From positions 1,736,001 through 1,800,000 of the forward strand of contig CP021225.1 of NCBI GenBank assembly GCA_003999685.1: 64,000 nt of DNA. The letters run 5' to 3'. Origin of the DNA: Taiwanofungus camphoratus (lineage: Eukaryota; Basidiomycota; Agaricomycetes; Polyporales; Taiwanofungaceae). Position numbers and translations under genes: made by a program. Positions 29,766-41,142 of this stretch are shown piece after piece. A model generated the notes under the pieces. That model was not told where the DNA came from and made no database searches. It was given only the letters and a program-made list of their open reading frames with translations. Every line of letters starts with the position of its first letter. Position 1 is the stretch's first letter.

Positions 29766-30931
29766 AGTGATCCTTCATTTTTCAGTAGCTGATATTTGTA
29801 TTCTGTATCATACTAGTCTATATCTTACTAGTCAGTTTGGTGGCATAGAATGACCCTACACTGCTGGGAGACACTGCAATGATACACAAATATTGTGATA
29901 GAGCACATTTTCTTTTGGAAGAACAGGTAGAAAAGAAACATTACAAGAAAAAAACATTGAAAACTCACCTTTCTCTTGAGAGCTGATCTGAAAATATCTC
30001 AAAAGACTTAAAATATGTGCAATGTCCATCTGGCCACCCTTAGTCTTCTCCTCTGATCAATGGTAGTCTGAAGTTTGTATGAATGTCTCAGCCTTACAAA
30101 TTGATTGAAAAAAAATTCATAGTCAATCTAGAGGTTTTGTCAGATATGAAAAAAGTAATGATAAACAAAGGCTGCTGTTATTCTGCTCCTCAATCAGATG
30201 CTGGATCAATATCTCTCTGGCATAACACAGTCACCAAGAAATCTGAAATTGTTAATAGAACAATGATATTTTGTGTCTTATAGCATATTTCTGAGGGCAA
30301 GTTGAGCAAGATCAGAATAAGAATCCATATATCAGATTGCATTTTCATTGTAAGCTGAGCACCATTAGTGGAAAGAGATTTGTAAATCTGTATGAACTTA
30401 AGGATATCTAAAAGATTCCAAAGGTATTTCTGACACCATTGTTATATTGTTATAGAATAATGCTGTGAGAGTTTGAGGATCATTGATCTGTTCCTCTTCA
30501 TTCATTAGTTTCCTGAGAGATTTCAGTGTTTTGAAGATGAAAGGCAAGTAGATCTGTATCTTTATCATTTGAAGACTCAACTTTCTCTTCAGTGGAGGTT
30601 GGATCATTGCCATAAACTGTAGAGTCTCTGGGAGGAGACTGGAAAGCTTCTGTTAAAAGTCAGATTGTATTGATACTACAGAGATTGAATTTTACTTGTC
30701 AACTAAATTATCTGCATCAATTTCCATTTCTCTCAGAATCATCCTTTTATATATGATATTCAGAGACCCTGAAAAAAGGGATGGAGTTAATCAGATATGA
30801 ACAAGATGAAAATACATATTTTACCTTGAGCTTGAAGTCTATCTTTCTCCCACATTTGCTTAATGAGCAAGGTCATCTGAAAGATGTCTCAAGACAGTCT
30901 TGTTTCTGTTATCCTGAATAGCACTTGGTTG
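29766..30931 (-). pseudogene. AT-rich region with remnants of a spliced gene on the minus strand
   Basis: From an ATG at 30876 a short exon (MTLLIKQMWEKDRLQAQ) ends at 30825, followed by a 56-base intron (30824-30769) with GTAAAATATG, CTGATTAAC and TTTTTTCAG, all good signals. The frame then continues GSLNIIYKRMILREMEIDAD and stops near 30693. Downstream an acidic open stretch (about 30649-30498, ending QETNE) may be a further exon in a shifted frame. The upstream side is cut by the Copia-2 junction at 30932. I do not recognise the product; 29766-30490 shows nothing I can support. Confidence 0.3.
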
Positions 30932-30970
30932 TGTTGAAGTCTGACTGTGGCAGAGCACATTATTGTGACA
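30932..30970. repeat. Mosaic junction of Copia-1 LTR and inverted LTR-H ends
   Basis: 30932-30946 is the first 15 bases of the Copia-1 LTR (TGTTGAAGTCTGACT). It is followed directly by the reverse complement of the first 24 bases of LTR-H (GTGGCAGAG...TTGTGACA, to 30970). The Copia-2 internal sequence starts right after. Confidence 0.65.
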
Positions 30971-33700
30971 TATATCTATCAAATAATTATGCAGATGTCC
31001 AGAAGCTTGTCAAAGATGACCTGGTCACTGGTCTAACTCTCAACTCAAAGCAGCAGCCTGATCCTGTCTGTGAGCCTTGCCTGGCAGGCAAAATGCGAGC
31101 CAACCCCTTCCCTCCCTCCAATCACACATCCTCAAAGCCTCTGGAACTTGTCCATACTGATGTTCATGGCCCTCTCCCTGTCCGCACACACTCTGGCTAC
31201 TGCTACTGGATCACCTTCATTGATGACTACTCCAGATTCAGAGTGGTTATCCTTTTGAAAGCCAAAAGTGAAGCCTTCAGTGCATTCAAGCAGTTCAAGG
31301 CCTATGCTGAGAACCAGCTCAGTGCAACAATAAAGGCATTACAGGATGACAAGGGAGGAGAATACATGTCCAAAGAGTTCATTGCTTTTACTGACTCCTG
31401 TGGCATTGTGAGGCGTCACACTGTGCGCAATAGGCCACAACAGAATGGAGTTGCAGAGCGAGCCAATGGGATCATGTCTGACACTGTTACTGCCATGCTT
31501 GCAGAGTCCAATTTGCCTCCAAGTTTCTGAGGTGAAGCTGTTGCTGCTATGGTTCATGTCTGGAATCGCTTGCCCACTTCTGTGCGACCTGGAACCACAC
31601 CCTATGAGCTGTGGCACAAGAACAAGCCTAGTGTGGCACACCTTCGAGTTTGGGGCTGCACTGCCTATGTGCACATTCAAAAGGACCAGCGCAAAGGACT
31701 GTCCCCTCACATGCAGAAATGCGTGTTCATTGGCTACCCTGATGGCTACAAGGGCTGGAAATTCTACTGCCCTGATACAAGGCGAGTTCTAATTTCAGAG
31801 CGTGCTGAATTTGATGAACGCTACTTTCCTGGTCTCAAGCACACTCCTCCCTCACTTTCTACTCCAATTGTTGACCCTTCAACTTCTGAGACTGTCCCTC
31901 TCTTTGTACCTGCACTGGATCATGGGGGGGATGTCGACTCTGTGCCTGCTGCCATGCCTGAGCCACCTATTGTGCCTGTGCCTGCAGCTGCACCTCCTCC
32001 AGTTGCTCCAGTGTCTGTTCAAGCTGTGCCTCCTGCACCCATTGTGCCTCCTGTGCCTCAAGCTGCTCAGCCACCCCATGCCCCTGCACCTCAACCTCCT
32101 CCTGAGGTCAATGAGCTTGATCTGCCTATTGCTATTCGCAGAGGAAGACGCCATGCTTCAGTTCCTGCTCCTGTCCCAAAGCGCGAAGACTCTCCTGATC
32201 CCCTTGATCTGCTTAGTGCAGATGCGGACTACGTTGAAGTGCAGTTTGCTGGGCTTACAGCTGATGCTGATCCTCACAATTTCCGTGAGGCAATGCATTC
32301 TCCTGATGCCAAGTTATGGCAGACAGCCTGCAACGAGGAGATCATGTCTTTGATTGCAAACCATACCTGGGATGCGGTCCCTCTCCCTCCTGGAAAGAAG
32401 GCAATTGGCTGTGGATGGGTGTTCAAGGTCAAACACAATGCAGATGGCTCAATTGAGCGATACAAGGCTCGTCTTGTGGCCAAGGGCTATTCACAGCGAC
32501 CTGGTTTTGACTACACTGAGGTCTTTGCCCCCACATCTCGCCCTGCTGCCCTGCGCCTTGTCCTTGCACTCTCTGCCATTGAAGACCTGGAACTTCACTC
32601 TGTGGACATCTCCTCCGCATTTTTACAAGGTGATCTTGAAAAGGAGATCTACATGCAGCAACCAGAAGGCTTTCCTCAAGGTCCTCCAGGCACTGTCCTA
32701 CGCCTTGGACGTCCTATCTATGGTCTCAAGCAGGCAGGTCGCATGTGGAACAAGAAGCTACATCAGGTGCTCACCTCCATGGGATTCAAGCGGTTGGAGT
32801 CAGATCGCAGTGTTCATATCTATCTGCATGATGATGTCTTGGCCCTACCACATTTTTGTTGGGCATAGAAATCTCCAGAGACCGTTCAAAACGCACCATG
32901 TTCTTGTCTCAGCACCAGTACATCCTAGATATGCTTGAGCGGTATGGCCTGACCAGTTGCAAGGGTGTCCTGACCCCAATGGAACCTGGCCTTCATCTTT
33001 CCAAAGAACAAGCCTGCCAGAGTGATGAAGATCGAGCCTTCATGAAGGACAAGCCATATCTCAATGCAGTTGGCTCTCTGATGTATTTGGCTATCATGAC
33101 TTGTCCTGACATTCAATATGCGGTCTCCTGCCTTGCTCGTTTCAATTCCTGCCCTGGACCAGCTCACTGGGCTGCAGTCAAGCACCTCTTTCGCTATTTG
33201 CAGGGCACCAAGGACCACAAGCTCATCTACAGGCCTGATGATTTGGGTGCACCTTTCCTGACTTACACAGACTCTGCACATGGTGACTGTCCAGACACCG
33301 GACGCTCCACTAGTGGCTATCTTGTCAAAGTTGGATCTGGGGCAATCAGTTGGTCAAGCAAACTCCAGTCTATTGTCGCACTTTCAACTACAGAGGCTGA
33401 ATATGTTGCTGCAGTTGAAGCTGGCAAAGAAATCCTCTGGATGCGCAATCTGATGACTGAGTTTGGATACAAAGTGGACACTGCCTCACCCTTGGAAATG
33501 GACAACCAGTCAAGCATCAATGTGTCGAAGAATCCAGAGCATCATGGTCGGATGAAGCACCTTGACCTGCACACTTTCTGGCTTAGGAACACTGTGGAAT
33601 CTGGTCACATACAGCCAGAATACATTCCCACTGCAGACATGCTTGCAGACTGTTTAACCAAGGCACTACCTGCACCTAAAGTTGCATTCTGCCAGACTGG
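30971..33700 (+). pseudogene. Copia-2 pol remnant: integrase, RT, RNase H
   Basis: The pre-integrase zinc motif region (VCEPCLAGKM, 31068-31097) leads into the integrase core (LELVHTDVHGPLPV, FIDDYSRFRVV, DDKGGEYMS, 31144-31380). The integrase C-terminus (HLRVWGCTAYVHIQ) and a Pro-rich linker (about 31840-32110) follow. RT carries WVFKVKHNADGSIERYKAR and PIYGLKQAGRMWNKKL (32420-32760). RNase H has STTEAEYVAAVEAGKEILWM and MDNQSSINVSKNPEHHGRM (33380-33560). No ORF follows before the LTR. Confidence 0.9.
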
Positions 33701-33712
33701 GATGGGGGTTGC

Positions 33713-34058
33713 TGTCACAATAATGTGCTCTGTCACAGTCCCTAGGTCAAGCTGGAGTGCTGCCGGACTTGGAGTGGCCACAGTAGACTGTGGGCCACTT
33801 ACAGCATTAGTGGCACAGCTATTGAACCGGACTTGAACACAGGCTATATGTTTGTATTGTTCTCTTTTTGATGGACTCTATTGTTCTGTGGTGGAGCCCT
33901 TTGTTCTCACCAGCATAAATAGTGCCCTGTAGTCCGGAGTAGCCCCCATCTCTGTGGCTTACTTCGGACTCCAGGTATGTAGTAGAGTACATCATTTGAA
34001 TACATCTCTGTGGCTTACTTCGGACTCCAGTTGCTGTTCCCTGCGTCCCATTTTAATA
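33713..34058 (+). repeat. Copia-2 3' LTR (LTR-H)
   Basis: 346 bp, TGTCACAATAATG...CCATTTTAATA, preceded by a GATGGGGGTTGC purine tract. It is slightly shorter than the three 375-bp copies. It ties the solo LTRs at 10391, 12725 and 34624 to this family. Confidence 0.88.
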
Positions 34059-34623
34059 CTTCCATCATCAGAAATCCCATTGTTCTTCCCAGATAGAAAG
34101 GCTGGATGGCCAAGGCATGAGTAGACACATGTATCACATCTGTCCACTGAGTTAGGGCACTCCCTAGTGATGGAATAGAGTCCTCAGTCCTTGTTATGAC
34201 ATTTGGACCTTCAAAACTCGACAGTACACTCTGAGAAAGGGACGGGAGACTGAAAATACATGATTTCAGGGCATAGAGTCGTACCGGACCTATCAATGCA
34301 CCAATACATGCTCATCTTTACACATCTTCTCACTCCAGCAAGAAGCCTGTCAAGACTATCATGACTACATAGGGCTTGTAGTTGAAGACTTCTGAGGATT
34401 GTGACTCATCATCACTGTCATTCCTCCTTGTTGCTTCGCTGCACACTGTGCTAAGCTCCTGCAGCATTATCAGGGTGAACCCTCTGGTAACAATCTCATC
34501 CTTAACCCAGTCCACCTTCAACTGTAGTTGAAGGGTTGCAATACAGCTAAGTCCTCATGTTTACTCCCTCTCTAGTTCAGTACAGCATAGTAGCATATCA
34601 AAGCTACATTGAGCAGTCACAAC
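34059..34623. repeat. Fragments of LTR-G/I, LTR-A (34297-34491) and LTR-E (34505-34623)
   Basis: 34070-34110 matches the reverse complement of 22015-22055 (an LTR-I block). 34297-34491 matches the last 200 bases of the Gypsy-A LTR (CATAGGGCTTGTAGTTGAAG and the GTAACA end). 34505-34623 matches LTR-E around 47380-47476. No gene is visible. Confidence 0.6.
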
Positions 34624-34998
34624 TATCAAAATGGGACGCAGGGAACAGCAATTGAGTGCTGGAGTCTGAAGTAAGCCACAGAGATGTATTCAAATGATGT
34701 ACTCTACTACATACCTGGAGTCCGAAGTAAGCCACAGAGATGGGGGCTACTCCAGACTACAGGGCACTATTTATGCTGGTGAGAACAAAGGGCTCCACCA
34801 CAGAACAATAGAGTCCATCAAAAAGGGAACAATACAAACATATGACCCAGCCACAAAACTAATGTGGCCTGTGTTCAACTCTGGTCCAATAGCTCCACCA
34901 CTGATGTTGTAAGTGGCCCACAGTCTACTGTGGCCACTCCAAGTCCGGCAGCACTCCAGCTTGACCAAGGGACTGTGGCAGAGCACATTATTGTGACA
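34624..34998 (-). repeat. Solo LTR-H without matching flanks
   Basis: 375 bp in minus orientation. The left flank is ACAAC, within LTR-E, and the right flank is GGAAG, so no target duplication is visible. The LTR-E sequence does not resume on the right, so a rearrangement has replaced that side. Confidence 0.85.
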
Positions 34999-36326
34999 GG
35001 AAGACCTGCATGACACTCCAGAAGCCCTATTGTAGAGAAGCAGTCTCTCACACTCTAGAATGCATGTCAACAGCATCCCCTTGCATCCTCCTGACCTCTG
35101 ACGAGTCTGAGCCTTTGGTTGAGATCAACCGAGAAAAGCCACTTCAGTTTTTGGTCTTCGGTCCTCGGTTCTGGTTTTCGATCTCTCGGTCCAGAGTCCC
35201 GGCCTCTTGTTTATGACGTCCATATGATCCCTTGGTATTGTCTAGGCCCCCTATACATTGGCTTGATGGTTCAGCACTCCTAGGTCCCTGTCCCTGTCCC
35301 TCTCAAAATCTGGTTAGATAGCCCATCTTCCATATAATGATCTCTAGATAAGCATCCCTCACTCTGTGCCATTCTCCAGTAACCTTTCTAACACATTCAG
35401 AGTTCCTGTTTCATGTCCTACTTCAGTTTAGTTCCCCATATGATACACTGATCAGATCCTAGATTTTACAATTTTCAGTTTGTTTTCAGTTTCTTCAGTT
35501 TTATTTTGTGTAAGATACTTTGACACCACGGACCCCTTATGTAGTCTCCTGTACCTACCAGACAGCAGAGAAGATATGTGCTCCTGTCTTGTCTCAAAGA
35601 ATCTACAGACTTGTCCCCCAGAGTTCAGATTTGGGCTTCTCCTGCTCTAAGGCTTCTCTACAGTCTGACAAGGTTCCCCTCCATCATATTGTCAGCCAGC
35701 AGTCATATTATATCATATATCGCAGCAGTTCTACATCCTCTACATCCTACGTTTCTGAAGTTGAAGTAACTTCAGTCTGAGTAACCAGCCCCCCCCTTCT
35801 CCTCCTCATCCGGTGTGCCTCTGCCCTCGTTATACCCTATAGGCATGTGTTGCGTACAGTTCAGTCTATTAGTTATTGCCTACGCCAGCTCTATGTCCCA
35901 TTCCTATGCCAGTAGCCCACAACAGTGTCCCCTCTCCTGATTACATCAGTTTTTGGTTTATCCTTTGGTCCTTGATTTACCATCGGTTCACCCTCAGTTT
36001 CCTTCGACTCCTTTGCACCTGGCCAGCATTCTACCTGCCCACTGCCATTGGATTAAAAGACCACATTTCTACCTCTCTGGGACTGTCCGCACCTCGACAT
36101 AAGATCCTGTCGTGCAGGATTCATTGGCCCCTTACTCCTCTGCACACACTAGACTTTTAGGTCCCTGACAGTGGTCTAGGTAGTTTCTCTGTCGTGTCCA
36201 CTCACTTACCTTCTCCTTTGGTATCTCTCATAGGTACCACACTGCTTTAGCTCTCCCTACTTATTTAGGACACGTCAGACCTACTCTCTAGGTTCATTCC
36301 CACCATTCAGGACTCCCTAGATTGTA
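34999..36326 (+). repeat. LTR-I copy, plus orientation
   Basis: The right end is clear (ACTCCCTAGATTGTATCA at 36309-36326). The left end is not: matches to the copy at 489-1231 run from about 35580 to 36326, and matches to 22110-22250 place earlier LTR-I blocks at about 35340-35420. The TC- and pyrimidine-rich composition is like LTR-G, which seems to be a related family. No coding sequence that I trust. Confidence 0.55.
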
Positions 36327-36790
36327 TCAATGATGTCTCGAAAGAACAGAGAAGTTTTCCCCCATCCTGCAGAGCTCAAGAAGAGCCCCTTCGAGTCAGT
36401 CTTCTACTGCATTCTACAGCATCTTTCTGTCTTTGATTATGTTTGAAGAGTTGCATTTACTATCTGCCTTCTACAGTATCTTGAAGAGTTGCATCTAGTC
36501 TTACGTCCACCTTCGAGTCACATTGAAGGGTTGTGTTCAGCTAAGTTCTCACGTTTAGCCTCTCCTTAATACAGTACATCATAGTAGCGCATCAAAGCTA
36601 CATCGAGTAGTCACAACACATATTGTAGATCATCAAAGACCTTCAAAGACATCTCTCGACCAATTTGAGATCGGAAACCCTTTGCTGCTGACTCTTCTTG
36701 CATACTAACTAGTTCTATAACCTTTCAGCTTCTCTAGGTTGTACCCAGTAGGGGTTGGAGTGTTATTGAGCATATCAGTGATACAAGTTG
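36327..36790 (+). repeat. LTR-E right part
   Basis: Matches 47105-47640 in order: TGTCTCG...AACAGAGAAG, CATCCTGCAGAGCTCAAGAA, AGTAGCGCATCAAAGCTA, and GGGGTTGGAGTGTTAT at the end. CpG-poor compared with the 47105 copy. Confidence 0.7.
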
Positions 36791-37319
36791 ACAATGGTGA
36801 GCACAACCACATCTAGTCATATATTGTGACTTTGTGTCACATTAGCAGCAATTGTGAGTGGCTGAAGATGGTCCTGTATTCTAGATACTTTTAGTTATAT
36901 TTTGTTGCATGCTACCTTTCAAACACCAACTTACTTGCAATGATTTGCCCAGAAGTCATATCTCTCTAAGATCACAACAATCTCTTTTGCTTTGCATTGT
37001 GCATCTGCCTTTACTCTAGCACAGAGCACTAACTCAGAAGTTAAGCCCAACAGCAACTGTTTGAATGCTATTTTGAGTGCCAGCAAGCAATGAACAGAGA
37101 GATAATGTGATGTTTATCATGTGAGACTTGGAAGGATCAAACAGAGCACCTTGCCAAACTTGATACATTGAACTTCTTTAAGCATTTCCAGTGCACAACT
37201 ATGGATATTGAACCATTTGACCACATCAACTGCATTGTCAATCCATTGCACAAATAAATCATTGACTTTGAATATATCTTCAACAACTAGATTTGAAACA
37301 ATTATCTGCATCATGCTTA
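36791..37319. other. Unassigned AT-rich stretch
   Basis: I see no repeat family shared with the rest of the window and no convincing coding sequence here; a 65-codon minus-strand frame at 37117-37314 has no recognisable motif. Confidence 0.3.
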
Positions 37320-37684
37320 CCTCATAGACTCTGACTCATATTGGGCCCTGCTTACACATTCCACTTATGTATACTGATTGCTAATATGGCCCAATGACTC
37401 ATATCACCTTTGTACCATTAGTTTTACCACTTGACAGACCGCCTGCCCTAGTGTAGTACTTGGTCCGTGCTTGTTGTCTGTATCAGTATACATAGGCATG
37501 TATTTATTAGATCGGACCCTAAGTTTGATCTGGTTACCATATCATATTCGTGTCTTGCTACTGCTTGACTCGATGCTCTAGGACTTCACGACACTCAGAC
37601 TATATCATCTATAAGTCCTCACCACCCTCCATCATGGTCAGGCCTTTTATAACAGATAGTGGTCCAAGATACCAATTTGTATCA
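37320..37684 (+). repeat. Gypsy-C 5' LTR, right part (LTR-D family)
   Basis: In sense orientation it matches the reverse complement of 56458-56690: GACTCATATTGGGCCC, TTTGATCTGGTTA, and the terminus GATACCAATTTGTATCA, compared with GATACCAGCTTGTATCA in Gypsy-D. The left part of the LTR is missing or too worn to place. Gypsy-C gag starts 400 bases further on. Confidence 0.65.
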
Positions 37685-38079
37685 AAAGATCGAACTTACA
37701 CTAAGTTGCCTCTAGTACCATCTAGTGGGCATACCATCAGACATCACGTCTTTGCTCAGGACAGTCAATCCCAAATATTGGGGATTACTGACTCCGGTCG
37801 ACAATGTCACACTCTTGTACGACATCAATCAGTGAACCTTTGTTGACCACAACCTCCACCCAATTTACCCACACTCTCCACTTCAGTGGAGAGGGACAAC
37901 CTCAAGTCAACCAATCCAACAGGTGCAAGCACAATTTGCCAACTACTTCAGATGAAACCCTCTACCAGAGAACTAAGACCCATCTGTCCTCTTCTGAGAA
38001 TCAAACCCTTCGACCCCGGTAACCACTATCCCACCATCCCCTTCTTTGTCCTCCACTACAACCTCAACACCTCCTACCC

Positions 38080-38940
38080 CTATGGCTACTATTGCAAATA
38101 TGACACAGGCAGAGCTGGAGACACTCATAGCACACCTCAGCACGAATCAACAGGGAGGTTGACCCCTTAAACTCGACATTTCTGCACCAGATCTGTTCAC
38201 CGAGCAAAGAGAAGATTTAGAGTGATTCCTCTAATGGGTGGAACACTACTTCACCGCCACCAATAATGTCAACCTGAGCCATAAAGTGAAGATTGCCTTT
38301 GCTGTCACCCTTATGAAAGGAGGGCAGGACACCTGCATCTGACAAGGACAAGTCCTCTATGCAGCTTGGGACCTATTCAAGGCATCCCTTAGAGTCACAT
38401 TCCCTGAGCATGAAGGAGTGCAGAAGATGCATCAGGTGTTAATGGAGCTACCAGCTAAGCAGCTTAATAAAAAGACTAGGGCCACTACTAAAATGTATGT
38501 GGAAAGATTTCGACTCTCGGTAGAAAAAGTCAAGCTGAAAGATGCATTCATGGACCTTAACAGCCACCGCACCGAGAATGACCCTACACTATGGGCAATC
38601 TTCATCAAGGGTCTGGACTGCCAGATCTACACCACTCTCACAGGATGAACACTCAACGAACAACCCAACACTATAGAGAAATGATATTCGGACATCCTCT
38701 AATTGGACACCATTTACAAAGGGATCGACCAGATCTCTACCGCTACCATTGACTATAGAGACCCAATGGATGTTGATGCAGTCATAACCCCCTGAGCAAA
38801 CATGCTCAAAAAGTGATGGGAGGATAGATGTTCCTTAAGCGAGAGTAAAAGGAAGTACTATCATGACAACAATCTCTGCTTTTACTGCTACAACAAAGAA
38901 CACTCAAGTTATGAATGTCGAAATAAGGTGGCTAGGCAAG
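38080..38940 (+). pseudogene. Gypsy-C gag remnant
   Basis: A typical Ty3/Gypsy gag: an N-terminal stretch near 38090 (MATIANMTQAELETLI), the capsid part with AAWDLFKASLRVTFPEHE and the following helices (38370-38640), and a nucleocapsid knuckle CFYCYNKEHSSYEC at 38876-38917. Broken at several points. Confidence 0.75.
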
Positions 38941-39352
38941 GCCAACAAAGTACTCTAAGGGTCACCAACACACAACCTGTAGAGGACTATCATTTATACA
39001 TCAAAACTCTTTCTGCAGATGAAAAGAGGGTGATGTTGGAAGAGCCGGTTACAGAGGATTTTTAAAGGGGCAGGGTGAGCCGACACAACCACTGCCCATT
39101 TCCGTTTCACTATCCTGCATTGTACTAGTAGTTCAGAATGAAAAAGCCCTTCACATTTCGATCACTGTGGGACGAAAAGACATCAAAGCACACACCTTCA
39201 TTGATAGCGGCGCATCAGGGATATTTGTACATCCATGATTTGTCAAAAAACACAACATTCAGACAAAACCACTTCCATATCCTATGTCTGTGTTCGTGTT
39301 CAATGTGGACAGTACTGCGAACAAACAAGCGCTCATAACAAAACGAGCCTTA

Positions 39353-40318
39353 CAGTGACTCACAAAACTGTTGCAATGTTTGTCACTTTCTGACTGTTTG
39401 GTCTATATCTCAGTCATCAGATATGTGATAGCTTCAAATGTTAAACCATTAGAAAGCCCTGCATCATGGCTTTCCAATGTGGTATCTATCATAAAAAATA
39501 AACAAGTATATGTGAAGTTATCTATCATTCTTTCAGAAGATTTATTGCAACAGTTTTGTTGCTGACATTTTGCAGATCAAATATTGGTAGACAGTGGCAG
39601 GACATCATGCTTGCTGGGCTTGAATCTTTTTGTGCAAGTCATGTGACCTTAAGAGAAGTTCAACATAGCACTAGAAAGGCTGAAAGTGCTGTTCAAGTGT
39701 CTAAAACAATTCAGAATATTAAGAACACATCCATATCCCCACAGACCATTTGTTGTTCTTTGAGAAAAACAGGTATGAAGGCTGTGGTGAAGAAGAAACG
39801 ACCACTACTATCAAAGCATCATTAGAAGGAGAGGTTGAACTTTGTTGTGAGTCATCAGCACTGGACTGTGGATGATTAGAAGAAGGTTACATGGTCTGAT
39901 GAGACCAAAATCAATTGCCTGGGGTCAGATGAAAGGAAATGGGCATGGAAAAAGCCAGGAGAGGGTCTTAGTGCCAGGTTGATAAAAAGAACAGTTAAGT
40001 TTGATGGAGGGAGTGTCATGGTATAGGGCTGTATGACTTGAGAAGAAGTTGGATTGGCATGCAAGATTGATGAGAGGATGGATGCAGACCTTTATATCAG
40101 CATCTTGGAGGATGAACTTCAAGGATCACTTGATTACTATGGTCTAACCCCTCAAGATGTCATCTTTCAGCAAGACAATGACCCCAAGCACACTAGCAAA
40201 AAGGCTAAAAGGTGGTTTCAGGACCATGATTTTAATGTCATGGTATGGCCAGCTCAGTCTCCTGACCTCAATCCTATTGAGCACCTTTGGCAATACTTGA
40301 AAACAAGGCTTGCAGGGT
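39353..40318 (+). mobile_element. Second Tc1/mariner copy, DD34E, right end missing and internally deleted
   Basis: The left end CAGTGACTCACAAAACTG follows a TA pair (39351-39352). The left 200 bases contain the inner inverted motif (39362-39377 against 39544-39559). The right terminal repeat is absent: the sequence passes from LKTRLAGYK into Gypsy-C protease sequence near 40318. Compared with the copy at 12340, about 250 bases of the helix-turn-helix region are missing near 39672, with AGCAC at the junction. The two copies have lost different parts. Confidence 0.85.
39660..40316 (+). pseudogene. Tc1 transposase, C-terminal part
   Basis: The N-terminal DNA-binding domain is mostly deleted. 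The catalytic part is present: TWSDETKINCLG (first Asp, near 39897), FQQDNDPKHTSKKAKRWF (second Asp, near 40170) and SPDLNPIEHLW (Glu, near 40278). There are 34 residues between the second Asp and the Glu, the DD34E signature of Tc1. The frame has stop codons in the middle and ends without the normal C-terminus. Confidence 0.85.
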
Positions 40319-41142
40319 ATAAAAAGCCTTTATGTAATTTTTTACAAAATCAAAGGGGAACCCTGATTTGTCAAACCCTATGTAGCCAGCATAGGAAATG
40401 AAGATGTCATCTTCAGGCACACCTGGCTCATGCTGGAGAACCCCAACATCGATTGAAAGACAGGTTGAGTAGAACTGAAACATTGAATGATCTTAGAAAA
40501 ATCAAGGGAATGGAAGAAAGGCCTCCTTGCTGTCAGAGAAGCGCATCTTGAGCTGAAAAGACTGCTCATAGAAACTACTGCTAAAACCCCTTCTAAACCG
40601 AAAGCCCCTCGACCCACTATTGAGGAAGTAGAAAACAAAGGAGACAAAGAGGTCATCAACACCATGTCTCCTGTACTCCCTACCATGGAAACACCCAGGC
40701 AAATGGCACACCAACCCTCAACACCCTCAGAAACAAAACTGGAGACCCCCATCAACAATGTCACTCTGGAACAAGCTATGAAAACCATTGATAACAATGA
40801 ACTGGTTATAGCATTCATTGAAGGAGATGATCGGATCACTACCTATGAATGGGGTTTACACCTGGCTTATAGGGATGCACCTTTAGTGGAAGCTAAGTAC
40901 CCTCTCAATGGGGCATACAAACACTTGAATAACGGTTCAATCTGGAAAGTCACCCATAACATAGGATGACTAACTACAGCAACAGAATTAGCGGTAAAGG
41001 AGCATGCAAAGAAGGAAGAGAAACCTGTTGAAGAACTAGTCCCTTCTTATCTTCATGATTTACTACTGGATACATACGTCCATCCAAATCACCTCTGGCA
41101 AGCCTCTTCTTTTTCGTCAAAAAGAAAGATGGTGGATACTGG

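Larger units (their letters stand above)
30971..34058 (+). mobile_element. Copia-2: 5'-truncated Ty1/Copia element with 3' LTR-H
   Basis: The element begins inside the pol gene, just before the integrase, and ends with its 3' LTR (33713-34058). It is a second Copia lineage: its pol is related to Copia-1 at the protein level (same order and motifs) but clearly different, and its LTR is LTR-H. The rest of the 5' part is not in the window. It is broken at a few points beyond the truncation. Confidence 0.88.

Noticed and set aside
31802-32353. 183-codon Leu-rich, membrane-like frame in Copia-2
   Set aside because: Shadow of the Pro/Ala-rich pol linker in another frame; the pol frame carries the conserved motifs.
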